Below are positions 22,420 through 30,728 of a stretch of DNA of 64,000 bases, in pieces. Below the pieces are notes generated by a model that ran no database searches, was not told the DNA's origin, and saw only the letters and a program-made list of their open reading frames with translations. The translations under genes were made by a program, and so were the position numbers. Source of the stretch: Deltaproteobacteria bacterium HGW-Deltaproteobacteria-12 (GTDB taxonomy: Bacteria > Desulfobacterota > Syntrophia > Syntrophales > Smithellaceae); contig PHBK01000014.1 of NCBI GenBank assembly GCA_002840565.1, forward strand, positions 62,001 through 126,000, given 5' to 3'. Every line of letters starts with the position of its first letter. Within the stretch, counting starts at the first letter, position 1.

Positions 22420-22746
22420 TCAGCAGCAGCCGGCGCTTTTGCTGTTTTTTGCCGGATTGTCGTTTACGGGTCCGCAGCAGCATTCGCCGCCGTTGCGTCC
22501 CAGCAGTGAGTTGATGACAGCAGCCGCACAGCCGACACCGGACTGCACGGAAATGGCATTGGCCGGGCAATTCTGACTGCATGCCCCGCATTCCATGCAG
22601 GCATCGCGACTTTGTATGGCTGCATGTTTGCTGTTCATTGTAAAAACTGCATGAGGGCAGACGTTCAGGCACATCCCGCAGCCGGTGCATTTTTTTTGGT
22701 CGAGCTGCAAAGTAACAACATTTCTAAGATAAACTGAATTATTCAT
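22420..22746 (-). CDS. hgcB: HgcB, ferredoxin partner of HgcA (mercury methylation)
   Basis: A 108-residue 2[4Fe-4S] ferredoxin. The clusters are CTGCGMCLNVCPHA and CMECGACSQNCPA. The HgcB-specific features are present: Cys73 in GVGCAAAVI and the C-terminal vicinal cysteine pair (AGCC). HgcB is thought to pass electrons, and perhaps Hg(II), to the corrinoid protein HgcA. ATG 22746 follows AGGAG. It is 9 bases downstream of hgcA. This neighbour confirms the HgcA call. Confidence 0.93.
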   Translation of the reverse strand: MNNSVYLRNVVTLQLDQKKCTGCGMCLNVCPHAVFTMNSKHAAIQSRDACMECGACSQNCPANAISVQSGVGCAAAVINSLLGRNGGECCCGPVNDNPAKNSKSAGCC

Positions 22747-22755
22747 TATCAACTC

Positions 22756-23913
22756 CTAAGAAATAAATATTGCGCCTATCCACATCAAAAGACCGACTGT
22801 GCCCAAGGCAATCTCCAGAGGCAGCGCCCAGCGCATTTCCTTCTTCACTCCGGAAAGAGATGTATAAGTGGAAGCGCCGGTAAAATTCATAGCCAGGTAC
22901 CCGGACACGGCGGGAATAATCATCAGCCAGGCCAGGGCTTCGATCCTTCCTGCCCAGGCTTGTAAATTGATATCCCGCAGATAAAGAAGCAGCAGCGCGA
23001 CAATCATGCCCAGTGTAAAACCCTTGGTGGAAAACGCCCTTCCGGGCAAGTAAGGCAGCAGCAGAGGATTTAAAACCGCTCCGCTGATAATAGCGCTCAA
23101 GAACGCGAGAACGGCAAAAACACCATAGTTGACGCTATTGGCCCAGAAGCCGGCAGGACCTCCGATGCCGCTTAAAACAAAGAGAACCGGAGCTATGATC
23201 AGAAATGGTTTTACTGCGTAAACAAGTTCAATGGGAATCAGCACGGCCCGGTCGGCTAAAGGGAAAGTCATTATCCGCATTGCGGGTGTGGTCTGCCATC
23301 CGGAATCAAGATACTCCGGCAGGTCTTTCGCCCTGATTGGTCCGTAATATACTGTAAAACCGGCTATCTTTTTCACGGTGTGGCCGGCCACTCCCGGTGC
23401 CCCCAGCTGCGGCAGGATTAACTTTCTGTGGCGGACAATATTTTTCAAACCGCTTGCTTCGATTCTGTTGATCAGTTCTACTGTGCCGAATGTCCCTTTG
23501 CCGGCGGCGCACCACACATTGATTCCCTTTGTATCCAGCACTAAAATCCAGGCGTTTCTGCCGGGCAGCGAACTACGCAGCATGTCAAAACTCATTTTGT
23601 AGTTGGCAGTGACTAAAACCGGCGAATTTTGATCAGGATTTTTCAGAGCGTACAGACCAGGATCAACCATGTAGTCCATTCTGCCGACGCCCCAGCGGGC
23701 CCTGACTGTTCCCCAGTTATCGCGTCTGCTCAATTCGGACGATACCTGCGGTATCTGCCCCAGGACGGTCGGAAGCGAACCGGTAATAAAAGGTTGATCC
23801 ATTCTTGGCACAATATTTCTCACCTGTCTTATTGCCGGGCAGCAACCGGGTTCCTCTGAAATTACCGGTAAAATAATTGGACTCCCACTGGAACAACTGG
23901 TTTTTTGATCCAT
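22756..23913 (-). CDS. hgcA: HgcA, corrinoid protein of mercury methylation
   Basis: A 385-residue membrane corrinoid protein. The diagnostic cap-helix motif is NVWCAAGKG (Asn132-Gly140), whose Cys135 is the lower-axial cobalt ligand that permits methyl transfer to Hg(II). The C-terminal part has about five membrane helices. The N-terminal 40 residues are poorly conserved and contain extra cysteines. The MDQK start has AAAGGAT seven bases upstream and begins four bases after the MarR stop. Presence of hgcA and hgcB predicts methylmercury formation under anoxic conditions; the native function of the pair is unknown. Confidence 0.95.
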   Translation of the reverse strand: MDQKTSCSSGSPIILPVISEEPGCCPAIRQVRNIVPRMDQPFITGSLPTVLGQIPQVSSELSRRDNWGTVRARWGVGRMDYMVDPGLYALKNPDQNSPVLVTANYKMSFDMLRSSLPGRNAWILVLDTKGINVWCAAGKGTFGTVELINRIEASGLKNIVRHRKLILPQLGAPGVAGHTVKKIAGFTVYYGPIRAKDLPEYLDSGWQTTPAMRIMTFPLADRAVLIPIELVYAVKPFLIIAPVLFVLSGIGGPAGFWANSVNYGVFAVLAFLSAIISGAVLNPLLLPYLPGRAFSTKGFTLGMIVALLLLYLRDINLQAWAGRIEALAWLMIIPAVSGYLAMNFTGASTYTSLSGVKKEMRWALPLEIALGTVGLLMWIGAIFIS

Positions 23914-23917
23914 GACC

Positions 23918-24484
23918 CTATCCTTTCGGCTTTCCTTTTCTTGACGCACCAAACTCTACCTGAGTAATTGAATCCTTTGCCATCGGCGGAGTTTGGCATA
24001 TCGGAATCGGTTTTCCCGCTTCTGCCGGAAACTCTTCGCAGCAGCTGTAGCCCGCCGCCGAATTTTTAATGGCATTGATAAAAATATTAATTGATTCCAA
24101 TACATCCGCTCTTTTTTCCTCGGGAATATTTTTCGTTATTTTCTGGAAAAATCCGGCCAGACACAGCGAAACTTTTTGATGAATGATTTTGCCTTCCGGC
24201 GTCAGAAAAAGAGTTATGGCGCGGGAATCATGAATCGCCTGATCTCGCCTTAACAGGCCTTTAGAAATCAAAGGATTAACCAGTCGCGTGGCTGTGCTTT
24301 TTTCGACGGAAAGGATTTTGCGCAATTCCCCCATGTTCAGCTCGTTTTGCTTTGCCACGGCATCAAGGATCATAAACTGATGAAAAGTAACACCTTCACA
24401 AAAGGCAACATCCTGGCGGCAAAACCTTGTAACCTGCGCCATCCCCATAAATATTTCCATCATTCCCGCATTCTGCTCACTCAT
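23918..24484 (-). CDS. MarR-family regulator, first gene of the hgcAB operon
   Basis: A 188-residue MarR-type winged helix protein: helical dimer part (FMGMAQVTRFCRQD), recognition region (MGELRKILSVEKSTATRLVNPLISKGLL) and wing (RRDQAIHDSRAITLFLTPEG). It has several cysteines (FCRQDVAFC, YSCCEEF, PICQT) that might sense metals, thiols or redox state. The MSEQ start has GGAG upstream. It ends four bases before hgcA. The 21-bp palindrome just upstream suggests autorepression together with hgcAB. Confidence 0.88.
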   Translation of the reverse strand: MSEQNAGMMEIFMGMAQVTRFCRQDVAFCEGVTFHQFMILDAVAKQNELNMGELRKILSVEKSTATRLVNPLISKGLLRRDQAIHDSRAITLFLTPEGKIIHQKVSLCLAGFFQKITKNIPEEKRADVLESINIFINAIKNSAAGYSCCEEFPAEAGKPIPICQTPPMAKDSITQVEFGASRKGKPKG

Positions 24485-24494
24485 TTTTGTCTCC

Positions 24495-24530
24495 ATGGTT
24501 GTATGATACAACCATATTGCTTTTTGTCAA
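24495..24530 (-). promoter_or_regulatory. marR-hgcAB promoter with 21-bp operator palindrome
   Basis: On the minus strand TTGACA (24530-24525), a 16-base spacer and TATCAT (24508-24503) form a sigma70-type promoter. A perfect 21-bp palindrome ATGGTTGTAT-G-ATACAACCAT (24495-24515) covers the -10 box and ends 11 bases before the MarR ATG. This is the classic layout of a MarR autoregulatory operator. Confidence 0.75.
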
Positions 24531-24630
24531 GGGTAAAGATTGACAGGGCAAAGATTGATTGCTGTGTTTAAGACCAATATTCAATCCGCTTATTCGCATT
24601 AAAAATACTTAGCGAAATTAAAAACATATT

Positions 24631-24665
24631 TATTGACTTAATAATTTAACTGGATCAATTTAATG
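24631..24665. promoter_or_regulatory. Shared AT-rich regulatory motif, copy 1 (MFS transporter)
   Basis: TATTGACTT-AATAATTTAAC-TGGA-TCAATTTAAT, about 80 bases before the transporter start. The same arrangement occurs at 26018-26050 and 34517-34551. It contains a TTGACT -35-like hexamer, ATTGA...TCAAT half-sites 18 bases apart, and repeated AATTTAA. Likely a promoter with a shared activator or repressor site. Confidence 0.5.
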
Positions 24666-24741
24666 CTCTAAAACTTTAACTTTTGTCAGGCATTACCGAA
24701 AAACTCATTTTTCCGAGCACGATAAATATCAAAGGAGGGCG

Positions 24742-25968
24742 ATGCAAATGGAACAGGAGATTAAGGTTTATCGGTACAGATGGGTAGTTCTGCTGGTATA
24801 CTTTTTAATCAACGCATTAATGCAGATACAGTGGATAGCGTTTGCTCCCGTCACCAGCGAAGCGGTCGTGTTCTACCAGGTGTCCGCACTGCAAATCGAT
24901 CTTGTTTCGCTGATTTTCATGATCGTTTATCTCTTCATATCTTTTCCGGCATCATATATTATTGACACTTGGGGCATCAGAATCGGCATCGGCATCGGCG
25001 CCGCACTGATGGGTATTTTCGGGTTTGTTAAAGGTATCTATGGTGCGAGCTACGAGATGGTAATTATTTCTCAAATCGGCATTGCAGTTGGCCAGCCCTT
25101 TGTCTTGAATTCGGTTACTAAAGTTGGCGTCCGGTGGTTTCCCCTGCATGAGCGGGCTACGCAGGCCGGCATCAGTGTTTTAGCGCAATTCGTCGGGATT
25201 ATTATAGCGATGGCGCTCACACCGGTTCTTTTCAAGATGTACGGAATGGAGAAGATGTTGCTGATCTATGGTATTGCCACGCTGGCCGGTGCTCTTATCT
25301 TTTTAATATTTAACAAAGAGAAGCCGCCCCTGCCGCCCTGTCCTCCCGGAACGGATGAACGTATTGCGGTCTTTGCCGGTTTGAAACATATCTTTAAGCA
25401 AAAGGATATGGTCTATCTCATCATTTTCTTCTTTGTAGCGCTGGGAATTTTTAACGCGGTAACAACCTGGATCGAGCAGATTATCAGTCCGCGCGGTTTT
25501 ACCATTACGGAGGCCGGTATCGCAGGGGCCTTAATGATGATCGGCGGCATCGTCGGCGCTTCCATCTTGCCCGTCCTTTCCGATAAAATGCGCAAAAGAA
25601 AGGTTTTTATAGTTATTGCGTCTATCGGTGCCATTCCCGGACTGGTCGGAATGACTTTTGCCGGTACTTACGCAATGCTCCTGGCGTCATGTCTCATATT
25701 CGGTTTTTTCCTCATGGCGGGCGGGCCGATCTGCTACCAATACAGTGCTGAGATCAGCTATCCGGCGCCCGAGGCTACGTCGCAGGGATTGCTGATGCTC
25801 GCCGGTCAGATTTCGGGAATAATCTTTATCTTCGGTATGGATATACTGACAGCGGCCGGTTCTTCCAAAACGCCGGCGATGCTCATTTTCCTTGCGCTGA
25901 TGGCAGCGAATGTATTTCTGATCTTGAAGCTGAAGGAATCAAAAATGGTTGCAACCGATGCTATATGA
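24742..25968 (+). CDS. FLVCR-like MFS transporter
   Basis: A 408-residue major facilitator protein with 12 hydrophobic segments. The N-terminus YRWVVLLVYFLINALMQIQW and the motif QPFVLNSVTKVGVRWFPLHERA are typical of the FLVCR-related branch, whose eukaryotic members move heme or choline-like solutes; bacterial members are uncharacterised. ATG 24742 directly follows AAGGAGGGCG; the second ATG at 24748 has better spacing. It shares its upstream motif with the kinase operon and the porin, so it probably imports the compound they handle. Confidence 0.8.
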   Translation: MQMEQEIKVYRYRWVVLLVYFLINALMQIQWIAFAPVTSEAVVFYQVSALQIDLVSLIFMIVYLFISFPASYIIDTWGIRIGIGIGAALMGIFGFVKGIYGASYEMVIISQIGIAVGQPFVLNSVTKVGVRWFPLHERATQAGISVLAQFVGIIIAMALTPVLFKMYGMEKMLLIYGIATLAGALIFLIFNKEKPPLPPCPPGTDERIAVFAGLKHIFKQKDMVYLIIFFFVALGIFNAVTTWIEQIISPRGFTITEAGIAGALMMIGGIVGASILPVLSDKMRKRKVFIVIASIGAIPGLVGMTFAGTYAMLLASCLIFGFFLMAGGPICYQYSAEISYPAPEATSQGLLMLAGQISGIIFIFGMDILTAAGSSKTPAMLIFLALMAANVFLILKLKESKMVATDAI

Positions 25969-26017
25969 AAAAGTCTGCTTTTATTTTTTAGCTCTGCACT
26001 GCAGAAATGCAACAATT

Positions 26018-26052
26018 ATTGACTTTAAAAATTAATCATGTCAATTTAATAC
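26018..26052. promoter_or_regulatory. Shared AT-rich regulatory motif, copy 2 (kinase-aminotransferase-RLP operon)
   Basis: TTATTGACTT-TAAAAATTAATCATG-TCAATTTAAT, about 160 bases before the kinase ATG. It aligns base by base with copy 1 at 24630 and copy 3 at 34517. The following leader (26053-26210) also contains TGTTGCATAA, which recurs near copy 3 at about 34453. Confidence 0.5.
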
Positions 26053-26210
26053 GACCCGGACATTTCGCTGAAGACAATTGTTGATAATGCAATGTGTTGC
26101 ATAACCGGTTAAATTTTATCTTCAACCGGGGCAAGGTAACTGCGACGCCGGTGGATAAAAAGAATTATTGTTGGCAAGTGTGCTCCAAATACTAAATATG
26201 AGGTGGTATT

Positions 26211-27809
26211 ATGGCAAGCAGCAACAAGTACATACTGGCCATTGACTTGGGCACTTCCGGTCCCAAAACCGCTTTAATCTCTGTCTATGGGGAGGTGGTG
26301 GACAGCGAGTTTAAAGATACCCCTGTTATCTTGCTTCCCGATGGCGGTGCGGAACAGGACCCGCAGGGATGGTGGAGCGCTATTATTGCCACCGCGAAAA
26401 AAGTCATCAGCAAAAACATTGTCTCGCCTGGTGATATCGTTGCCGTGAGCGTGACCTCCCAGTGGTCCGGGACCGTTGCCGTGGATCAGGAGGGCCATTC
26501 CTTAATGAATGCCATCATCTGGATGGATTCCCGGGGGGCCGGGGTGGTTCAGGAGATATTGAAAGGCCTGATTAAAATAGATGGCTATCCGGTGCGCAAA
26601 ATGATGACCTGGCTGAAGCTGACCGGGGGCGCCCCATCTCTATCCGGCAAAGATTCGCTCTGTCATATTCTCTGGCTAAAAAGGAACCATCCGGATTTAT
26701 ATCGCAGGACATATAAATTTCTTGAACCCAAGGATTATATCAACTTCCGTTTTACCGGCAAATTTGCCGCCACGTATGATTCGATTTTGTTGCACTGGGT
26801 GACTGACAACCGTGATCCGTCGCATGTCGTTTACTCGGACAAGCTGCTCAAAATGGCCGAAATGGAGCGTTCCAAGCTGCCCGATCTGATTGCGGCGATG
26901 GATATTCTGGGTCCGGTGAAAAAGGAAATATGCCGCGAACTGGGCTTAAAAGAGGGCACACCCGTCATCGGCGGCAGTCCGGATGTGCCGTCAGCGGGCG
27001 TAGGTTCCGGCGCAGTGCGAAACTATGAGGGTCATATTTATATCGGCACATCATCCTGGATATCCGCTCACGTTCCTTTCAAGAAGACGGACATCTCGCA
27101 TAATTTCGGTTCTTTTCCCAGTCCGATCCCCGGCCGTTACCTCATTCTTTCCGAGCAGGAATGCGCCGGTAAATGCCTGACCTGGCTGAGGGACAATGTT
27201 TTGTATCATAAAGATGAATTATTGATGGAGGAATGTGCGCCGGATATCTTCAAGGTGCTGGACAAAATCGTGGAGCGCGTTCCGGCCGGCGCCAACAGCG
27301 TGATTTTTACTCCCTGGCTTTACGGAGAACGTTCTCCGGTCGATGATTGCCATATCCGGGCTTCCATGTTTAATCTGTCCCTGGAAAATACGCGGGAGGA
27401 CATTGCCCGGGCTGTTTATGAGGGTGTGGCTTTCAACTCTAAATGGCTGATCGCTCCCGTGGAAAAATTCATGGGCCGGCCTTTTGCATACCTTAATTTT
27501 ATCGGCGGCGGTGCCAATTCCAATATCTGGTCGCAAATTTTTGCCGATGTGCTCGACCGGAAAATCCGTCAGGTCAAGTACCCGATCTATTCCAACGCCC
27601 GGGGTGCGGCATTCCTGGCTTCGATCGCCCTGAAATATATAACCGTGGAAGACATACCGCAGTATATTCAAATTCAGGCCGAATATACTCCCAATCCCGA
27701 TAACCGCAAAATCTACGATGAATTGTTCCGGGAGTTTGTTAACTATTACGGCGCCCAAAGAAAAGCGTGTGCACGACTGAATAAGCAGGCAGCAGGTGTC
27801 TGCAAATAG
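26211..27809 (+). CDS. FGGY-family carbohydrate kinase (xylulokinase-like)
   Basis: A 532-residue FGGY sugar kinase. The N-terminal ATP-binding phosphate-1 motif is AIDLGTSGPKTALI; SVTSQWSGTVAVD and IIWMDSRG follow. The substrate-associated PDVPSAGVGSGAV and the C-terminal ATP site NFIGGGANSNIWSQIFADVL are present. Family enzymes phosphorylate pentuloses, glycerol, erythritol or sugar acids; the substrate here is unknown. The start has GAGGTGG. It is first in a three-gene operon with an aminotransferase and a RuBisCO-like protein, so its product probably feeds the latter. Confidence 0.85.
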   Translation: MASSNKYILAIDLGTSGPKTALISVYGEVVDSEFKDTPVILLPDGGAEQDPQGWWSAIIATAKKVISKNIVSPGDIVAVSVTSQWSGTVAVDQEGHSLMNAIIWMDSRGAGVVQEILKGLIKIDGYPVRKMMTWLKLTGGAPSLSGKDSLCHILWLKRNHPDLYRRTYKFLEPKDYINFRFTGKFAATYDSILLHWVTDNRDPSHVVYSDKLLKMAEMERSKLPDLIAAMDILGPVKKEICRELGLKEGTPVIGGSPDVPSAGVGSGAVRNYEGHIYIGTSSWISAHVPFKKTDISHNFGSFPSPIPGRYLILSEQECAGKCLTWLRDNVLYHKDELLMEECAPDIFKVLDKIVERVPAGANSVIFTPWLYGERSPVDDCHIRASMFNLSLENTREDIARAVYEGVAFNSKWLIAPVEKFMGRPFAYLNFIGGGANSNIWSQIFADVLDRKIRQVKYPIYSNARGAAFLASIALKYITVEDIPQYIQIQAEYTPNPDNRKIYDELFREFVNYYGAQRKACARLNKQAAGVCK

Positions 27810-27851
27810 AAAAGAATTAAACAGAAACCAAAGGAGGACTTCACTTCATTT

Positions 27852-29261
27852 ATGGAATATCAGGAAATCTTAACCAGAAGAAAAGAGATGCTGTCCAGGC
27901 CGGTGCGCCCGATCCCGCCGGAGAAGCTCGCCGCAGAGCATAAGCTCTATGCTGAGCGCTGCAAGCGGTCGATCGATATATTCGAGAAAGCTAAAGGCAT
28001 GATTCCCGGCGGTGTCGAGCATAACTTAAGCCAGAATAAGCCCTTTCCTCTGGCCATGGACCGGGCTAAAGGCTATAAAATGTGGGATGTGGACGGCAAT
28101 GAGTATATTGATTATCTTCTGTGCGGCGCGCCCATTATCCTCGGTCACGGTTACGAGCCCCTCGATGAAAAGATTATCGAAATTATCCGGCAAAAAGGGC
28201 CGGCCACCGGTCTGACCTCGGAATATGAACTCCTGGCCGCTGAAGAAATTATCAAACACATGCCCGGTGTGGACATGGTCCGCTTTCTTCAGTCCGGGAC
28301 TGAAGCGGATATGGCGGTCATTCGCATTGCCCGGGCCTTTACCGGAAAACTAAAAATCATTAAGATTGGCGGCAGTTATCATGGGTGGTCTGACCAGATG
28401 GTCTATTCGATTCATATTCCGCAGACCGGAGCCCTGGAGGCCAGAGGGATTCCGGCTGAATGTTTTGCCCACATCGTTGATGTCGCGCCGAATGATTTCG
28501 AGGCCCTCGAGAAGGCCTTCCAGGATAATCAGGATAAGGGTGGAATTGCCGGTGTTCTGGTTGAACCCGTTGGCGGCGAATCCGGCGCCCATCCGGTTCA
28601 TCCCGATTGGAATAGGGCGATCCGCAGGTTATGCGATCAGTACGGATCACTTATGATCTTCGACGAAGTGGTTACCGGCTTTCGGCTGGATATGGGTGGC
28701 GCTCAGAAATTCTACGGCATCATGCCGGATCTGACTGTGCTGGGCAAAATCATCACACACGGTTATCCCTCGTCCGGAGCGGTGGCCGGCAGAAAGGATG
28801 TCATGAAAGTCTGTGCGGGCGGCCTCGGGGAAAAAGTTTTTGCCGGCGGCACGCTGGCCGCAAACCCCATTTCCATGGCGGCCTGCTACTATGCCCTGAA
28901 GCTCATGGTGGAAAATGACGCTGTGGGCAAGGCAACCGCTTATGCCAACAGGCTTGCTAAAGCTTTAAACGATCTGTTCGCGACACGCCCCGATCTGGGG
29001 TTTTTTGTCTATAATTTCGGGGCAATCATGCATTATATGACGACTGCATTTTTTTCCGTGGACCTGGCTGCGCCGGACGCGCTGGCTCAGATTCTCACCC
29101 GGAAACAAGTTGCGGATGACTATCAGGTTGTGACGATGGCTCACGGTCTGTGCACCCTGGCCGGAACCCGCATGTACACCTGCATGCAGCACGATGATGA
29201 AGCGTTGAAGAAAACGTTGGAGATCTGGGAATATCTGCTTTCGCTGATTCCCAGGAGTTGA
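27852..29261 (+). CDS. Class III aminotransferase (glutamate-1-semialdehyde aminomutase-like)
   Basis: A 469-residue PLP enzyme. The N-terminal GMIPGGVEHNL and DVDGNEYIDYL, the PLP pocket QSGTEADMAVIRIARAFTGK, the FDEVVTGFR aspartate and the lysine in TVLGKIITHGYPSSGAV are intact. Homologues include GSA aminomutase and omega-aminotransferases; this cannot be the heme-pathway HemL judging by its longer N-terminus and context. It could transaminate or isomerise an amino sugar or amino-aldehyde. It lies 42 bases after the kinase; GGAGG sits rather far from the ATG. Confidence 0.85.
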   Translation: MEYQEILTRRKEMLSRPVRPIPPEKLAAEHKLYAERCKRSIDIFEKAKGMIPGGVEHNLSQNKPFPLAMDRAKGYKMWDVDGNEYIDYLLCGAPIILGHGYEPLDEKIIEIIRQKGPATGLTSEYELLAAEEIIKHMPGVDMVRFLQSGTEADMAVIRIARAFTGKLKIIKIGGSYHGWSDQMVYSIHIPQTGALEARGIPAECFAHIVDVAPNDFEALEKAFQDNQDKGGIAGVLVEPVGGESGAHPVHPDWNRAIRRLCDQYGSLMIFDEVVTGFRLDMGGAQKFYGIMPDLTVLGKIITHGYPSSGAVAGRKDVMKVCAGGLGEKVFAGGTLAANPISMAACYYALKLMVENDAVGKATAYANRLAKALNDLFATRPDLGFFVYNFGAIMHYMTTAFFSVDLAAPDALAQILTRKQVADDYQVVTMAHGLCTLAGTRMYTCMQHDDEALKKTLEIWEYLLSLIPRS

Positions 29262-29296
29262 AGATATAACATTTATCTTAAAAGGAGCAGAAAACC

Positions 29297-30640
29297 ATGA
29301 AAAAAAATAAAAGCCCGCAAGTTTCAAAAAAAGCATTAGGCCCTTTCGATGACAAGCCCATCGCCCTGCCCGAAGGCATCGACATGGAAGACCATGTTAT
29401 CGCAACTTACTGGATTCAGGTTGATAAAGCCTGGGACATGTCGGTTCTGGGCCAGATTCTGGCCATTGAGCAGACCACCGGTACCTGGGTGCCGGTTCCC
29501 GGCGAAACGCCGGAAATCCGCGCCGGTCACGTCGCTAAAGTGATCGGTGTTTATGAAGCGCCCACTTATGAATACGCTGTGCCGCCGGAAGTTACAAACA
29601 GACAGTATATACTGCAGATTGCCTTTCCCGCCGCCAACGTCGAAGATCAGCTGCCGATGATGCTGACTGCGGTTATCGGCAATATTTCCATGGTGCCCAA
29701 TTTCAAGTTGCTGGACTTGAGGATTCCTAAAGTCACGCTGGCGCAGTATAAAGGTCCGCAATTCGGCACTGATGGCTGGTGGAAAGCGCTCGGCATAAAA
29801 AAAGGACGCCCGCTGCTCAACAATATGATTAAACCCTGCAGCGGCTATCCACTGGAAGTCGGCGCCCAGCTTTTTCGCGAAGCGGCCCTGGGAGGCTGCG
29901 ATGTGATCAAGGATGACGAACTGATCGCGAATATGCGTTATAACGATGCGGTCAAGCGCGTGAAAGCATATATGAAAATTGAGAAAGAAGTATTTGAGGA
30001 AACAGGTGAACACACCCTTTATACGGTGAATGTTACCGATCGCCTGCCCCGGATGTTCGATCTGGCCAAACGCTGTATTGATGCCGGCGCTAATGCCATG
30101 ATGGTCAACTATCTGGCTGTCGGTCCTGAGGCCATGCGCGCTCTGGCCGATGATCCGGCCATCAATGTGCCGATTCTCGCTCATATGGACTTTGCCGGCG
30201 CTTACTACATGTCACCACAACAGGGTGTTTCCTCGCCGCTTATCCTCGGCAAGATTGCCCGCTTATGCGGAGCGGATTCCATCGTTCTGCCCTTTTCCAT
30301 GGGCGGCAAGGCCATCTACATGCATGATCGTTTTATGAATACCGTGCGCAACCTCACTTATCCCATGGGTGATCTGAAGCCCACCATGCCCATGCCGTCC
30401 GGCGGCATCACCCCGGCCAATGTCGCCGATATTGTGAACGCTGTAGGCCGTGATATCATGATCGGTTCGGGCGGCGGCATTCATGCCCATCCTCAAGGTC
30501 CGAGGGCGGGCGCCCGTGCGCTGCGTCAGGCCATCGATGCCGCTGTCCAGGGCATCAAATTGGAAGAATACGCCAAGGAGCACGAAGAACTGGGAGTTGC
30601 GTTAGGGGTCTGGAATAAGAAAACAGATTTTAAAATCTAG
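29297..30640 (+). CDS. RuBisCO-like protein (RLP, form IV-type)
   Basis: A 447-residue RuBisCO large-subunit homologue. It keeps EQTTGTW, the N-terminal Asn in GNIS, the lysine of IKPCSG (Lys179, equivalent to Lys175), the carbamate-lysine and metal motif KDDE (Lys205, Asp207, Glu208), His296, and phosphate loops PSGGI and GSGGGIHAHP. It lacks Lys177 (Cys181), Arg295 (Met) and the loop-6 GKLEGD motif. It should bind a phosphorylated sugar-like enolate but not fix CO2. RLPs act as enolases, isomerases, decarboxylases or transcarboxylases; the reaction here is unknown. Third in the kinase operon and followed by a strong terminator. Confidence 0.88.
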   Translation: MKKNKSPQVSKKALGPFDDKPIALPEGIDMEDHVIATYWIQVDKAWDMSVLGQILAIEQTTGTWVPVPGETPEIRAGHVAKVIGVYEAPTYEYAVPPEVTNRQYILQIAFPAANVEDQLPMMLTAVIGNISMVPNFKLLDLRIPKVTLAQYKGPQFGTDGWWKALGIKKGRPLLNNMIKPCSGYPLEVGAQLFREAALGGCDVIKDDELIANMRYNDAVKRVKAYMKIEKEVFEETGEHTLYTVNVTDRLPRMFDLAKRCIDAGANAMMVNYLAVGPEAMRALADDPAINVPILAHMDFAGAYYMSPQQGVSSPLILGKIARLCGADSIVLPFSMGGKAIYMHDRFMNTVRNLTYPMGDLKPTMPMPSGGITPANVADIVNAVGRDIMIGSGGGIHAHPQGPRAGARALRQAIDAAVQGIKLEEYAKEHEELGVALGVWNKKTDFKI

Positions 30641-30662
30641 TTTATAAAAACATGGCCTGGAC

Positions 30663-30703
30663 AAATCCGGCAGGGTCTTTGATTGAGTCTGCCGGATTTC
30701 TTT
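30663..30703 (+). terminator. Terminator of the kinase-aminotransferase-RLP operon
   Basis: AAATCCGGCAG...CTGCCGGATTT is an 11-bp perfect stem with a 15-base loop, followed by CTTT. It lies 23 bases after the RLP stop. Confidence 0.75.
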
Positions 30704-30728
30704 GGCATAATTTGGGAGAATTTTAATC

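Noticed and set aside
22331..22690. Long reading frame extending the methyltransferase upstream through hgcB
   Set aside because: The upstream part is hgcB in another frame; the methyltransferase starts at 22330.
29336..30184. 282-codon minus-strand open frame
   Set aside because: Antisense shadow of the RuBisCO-like protein.
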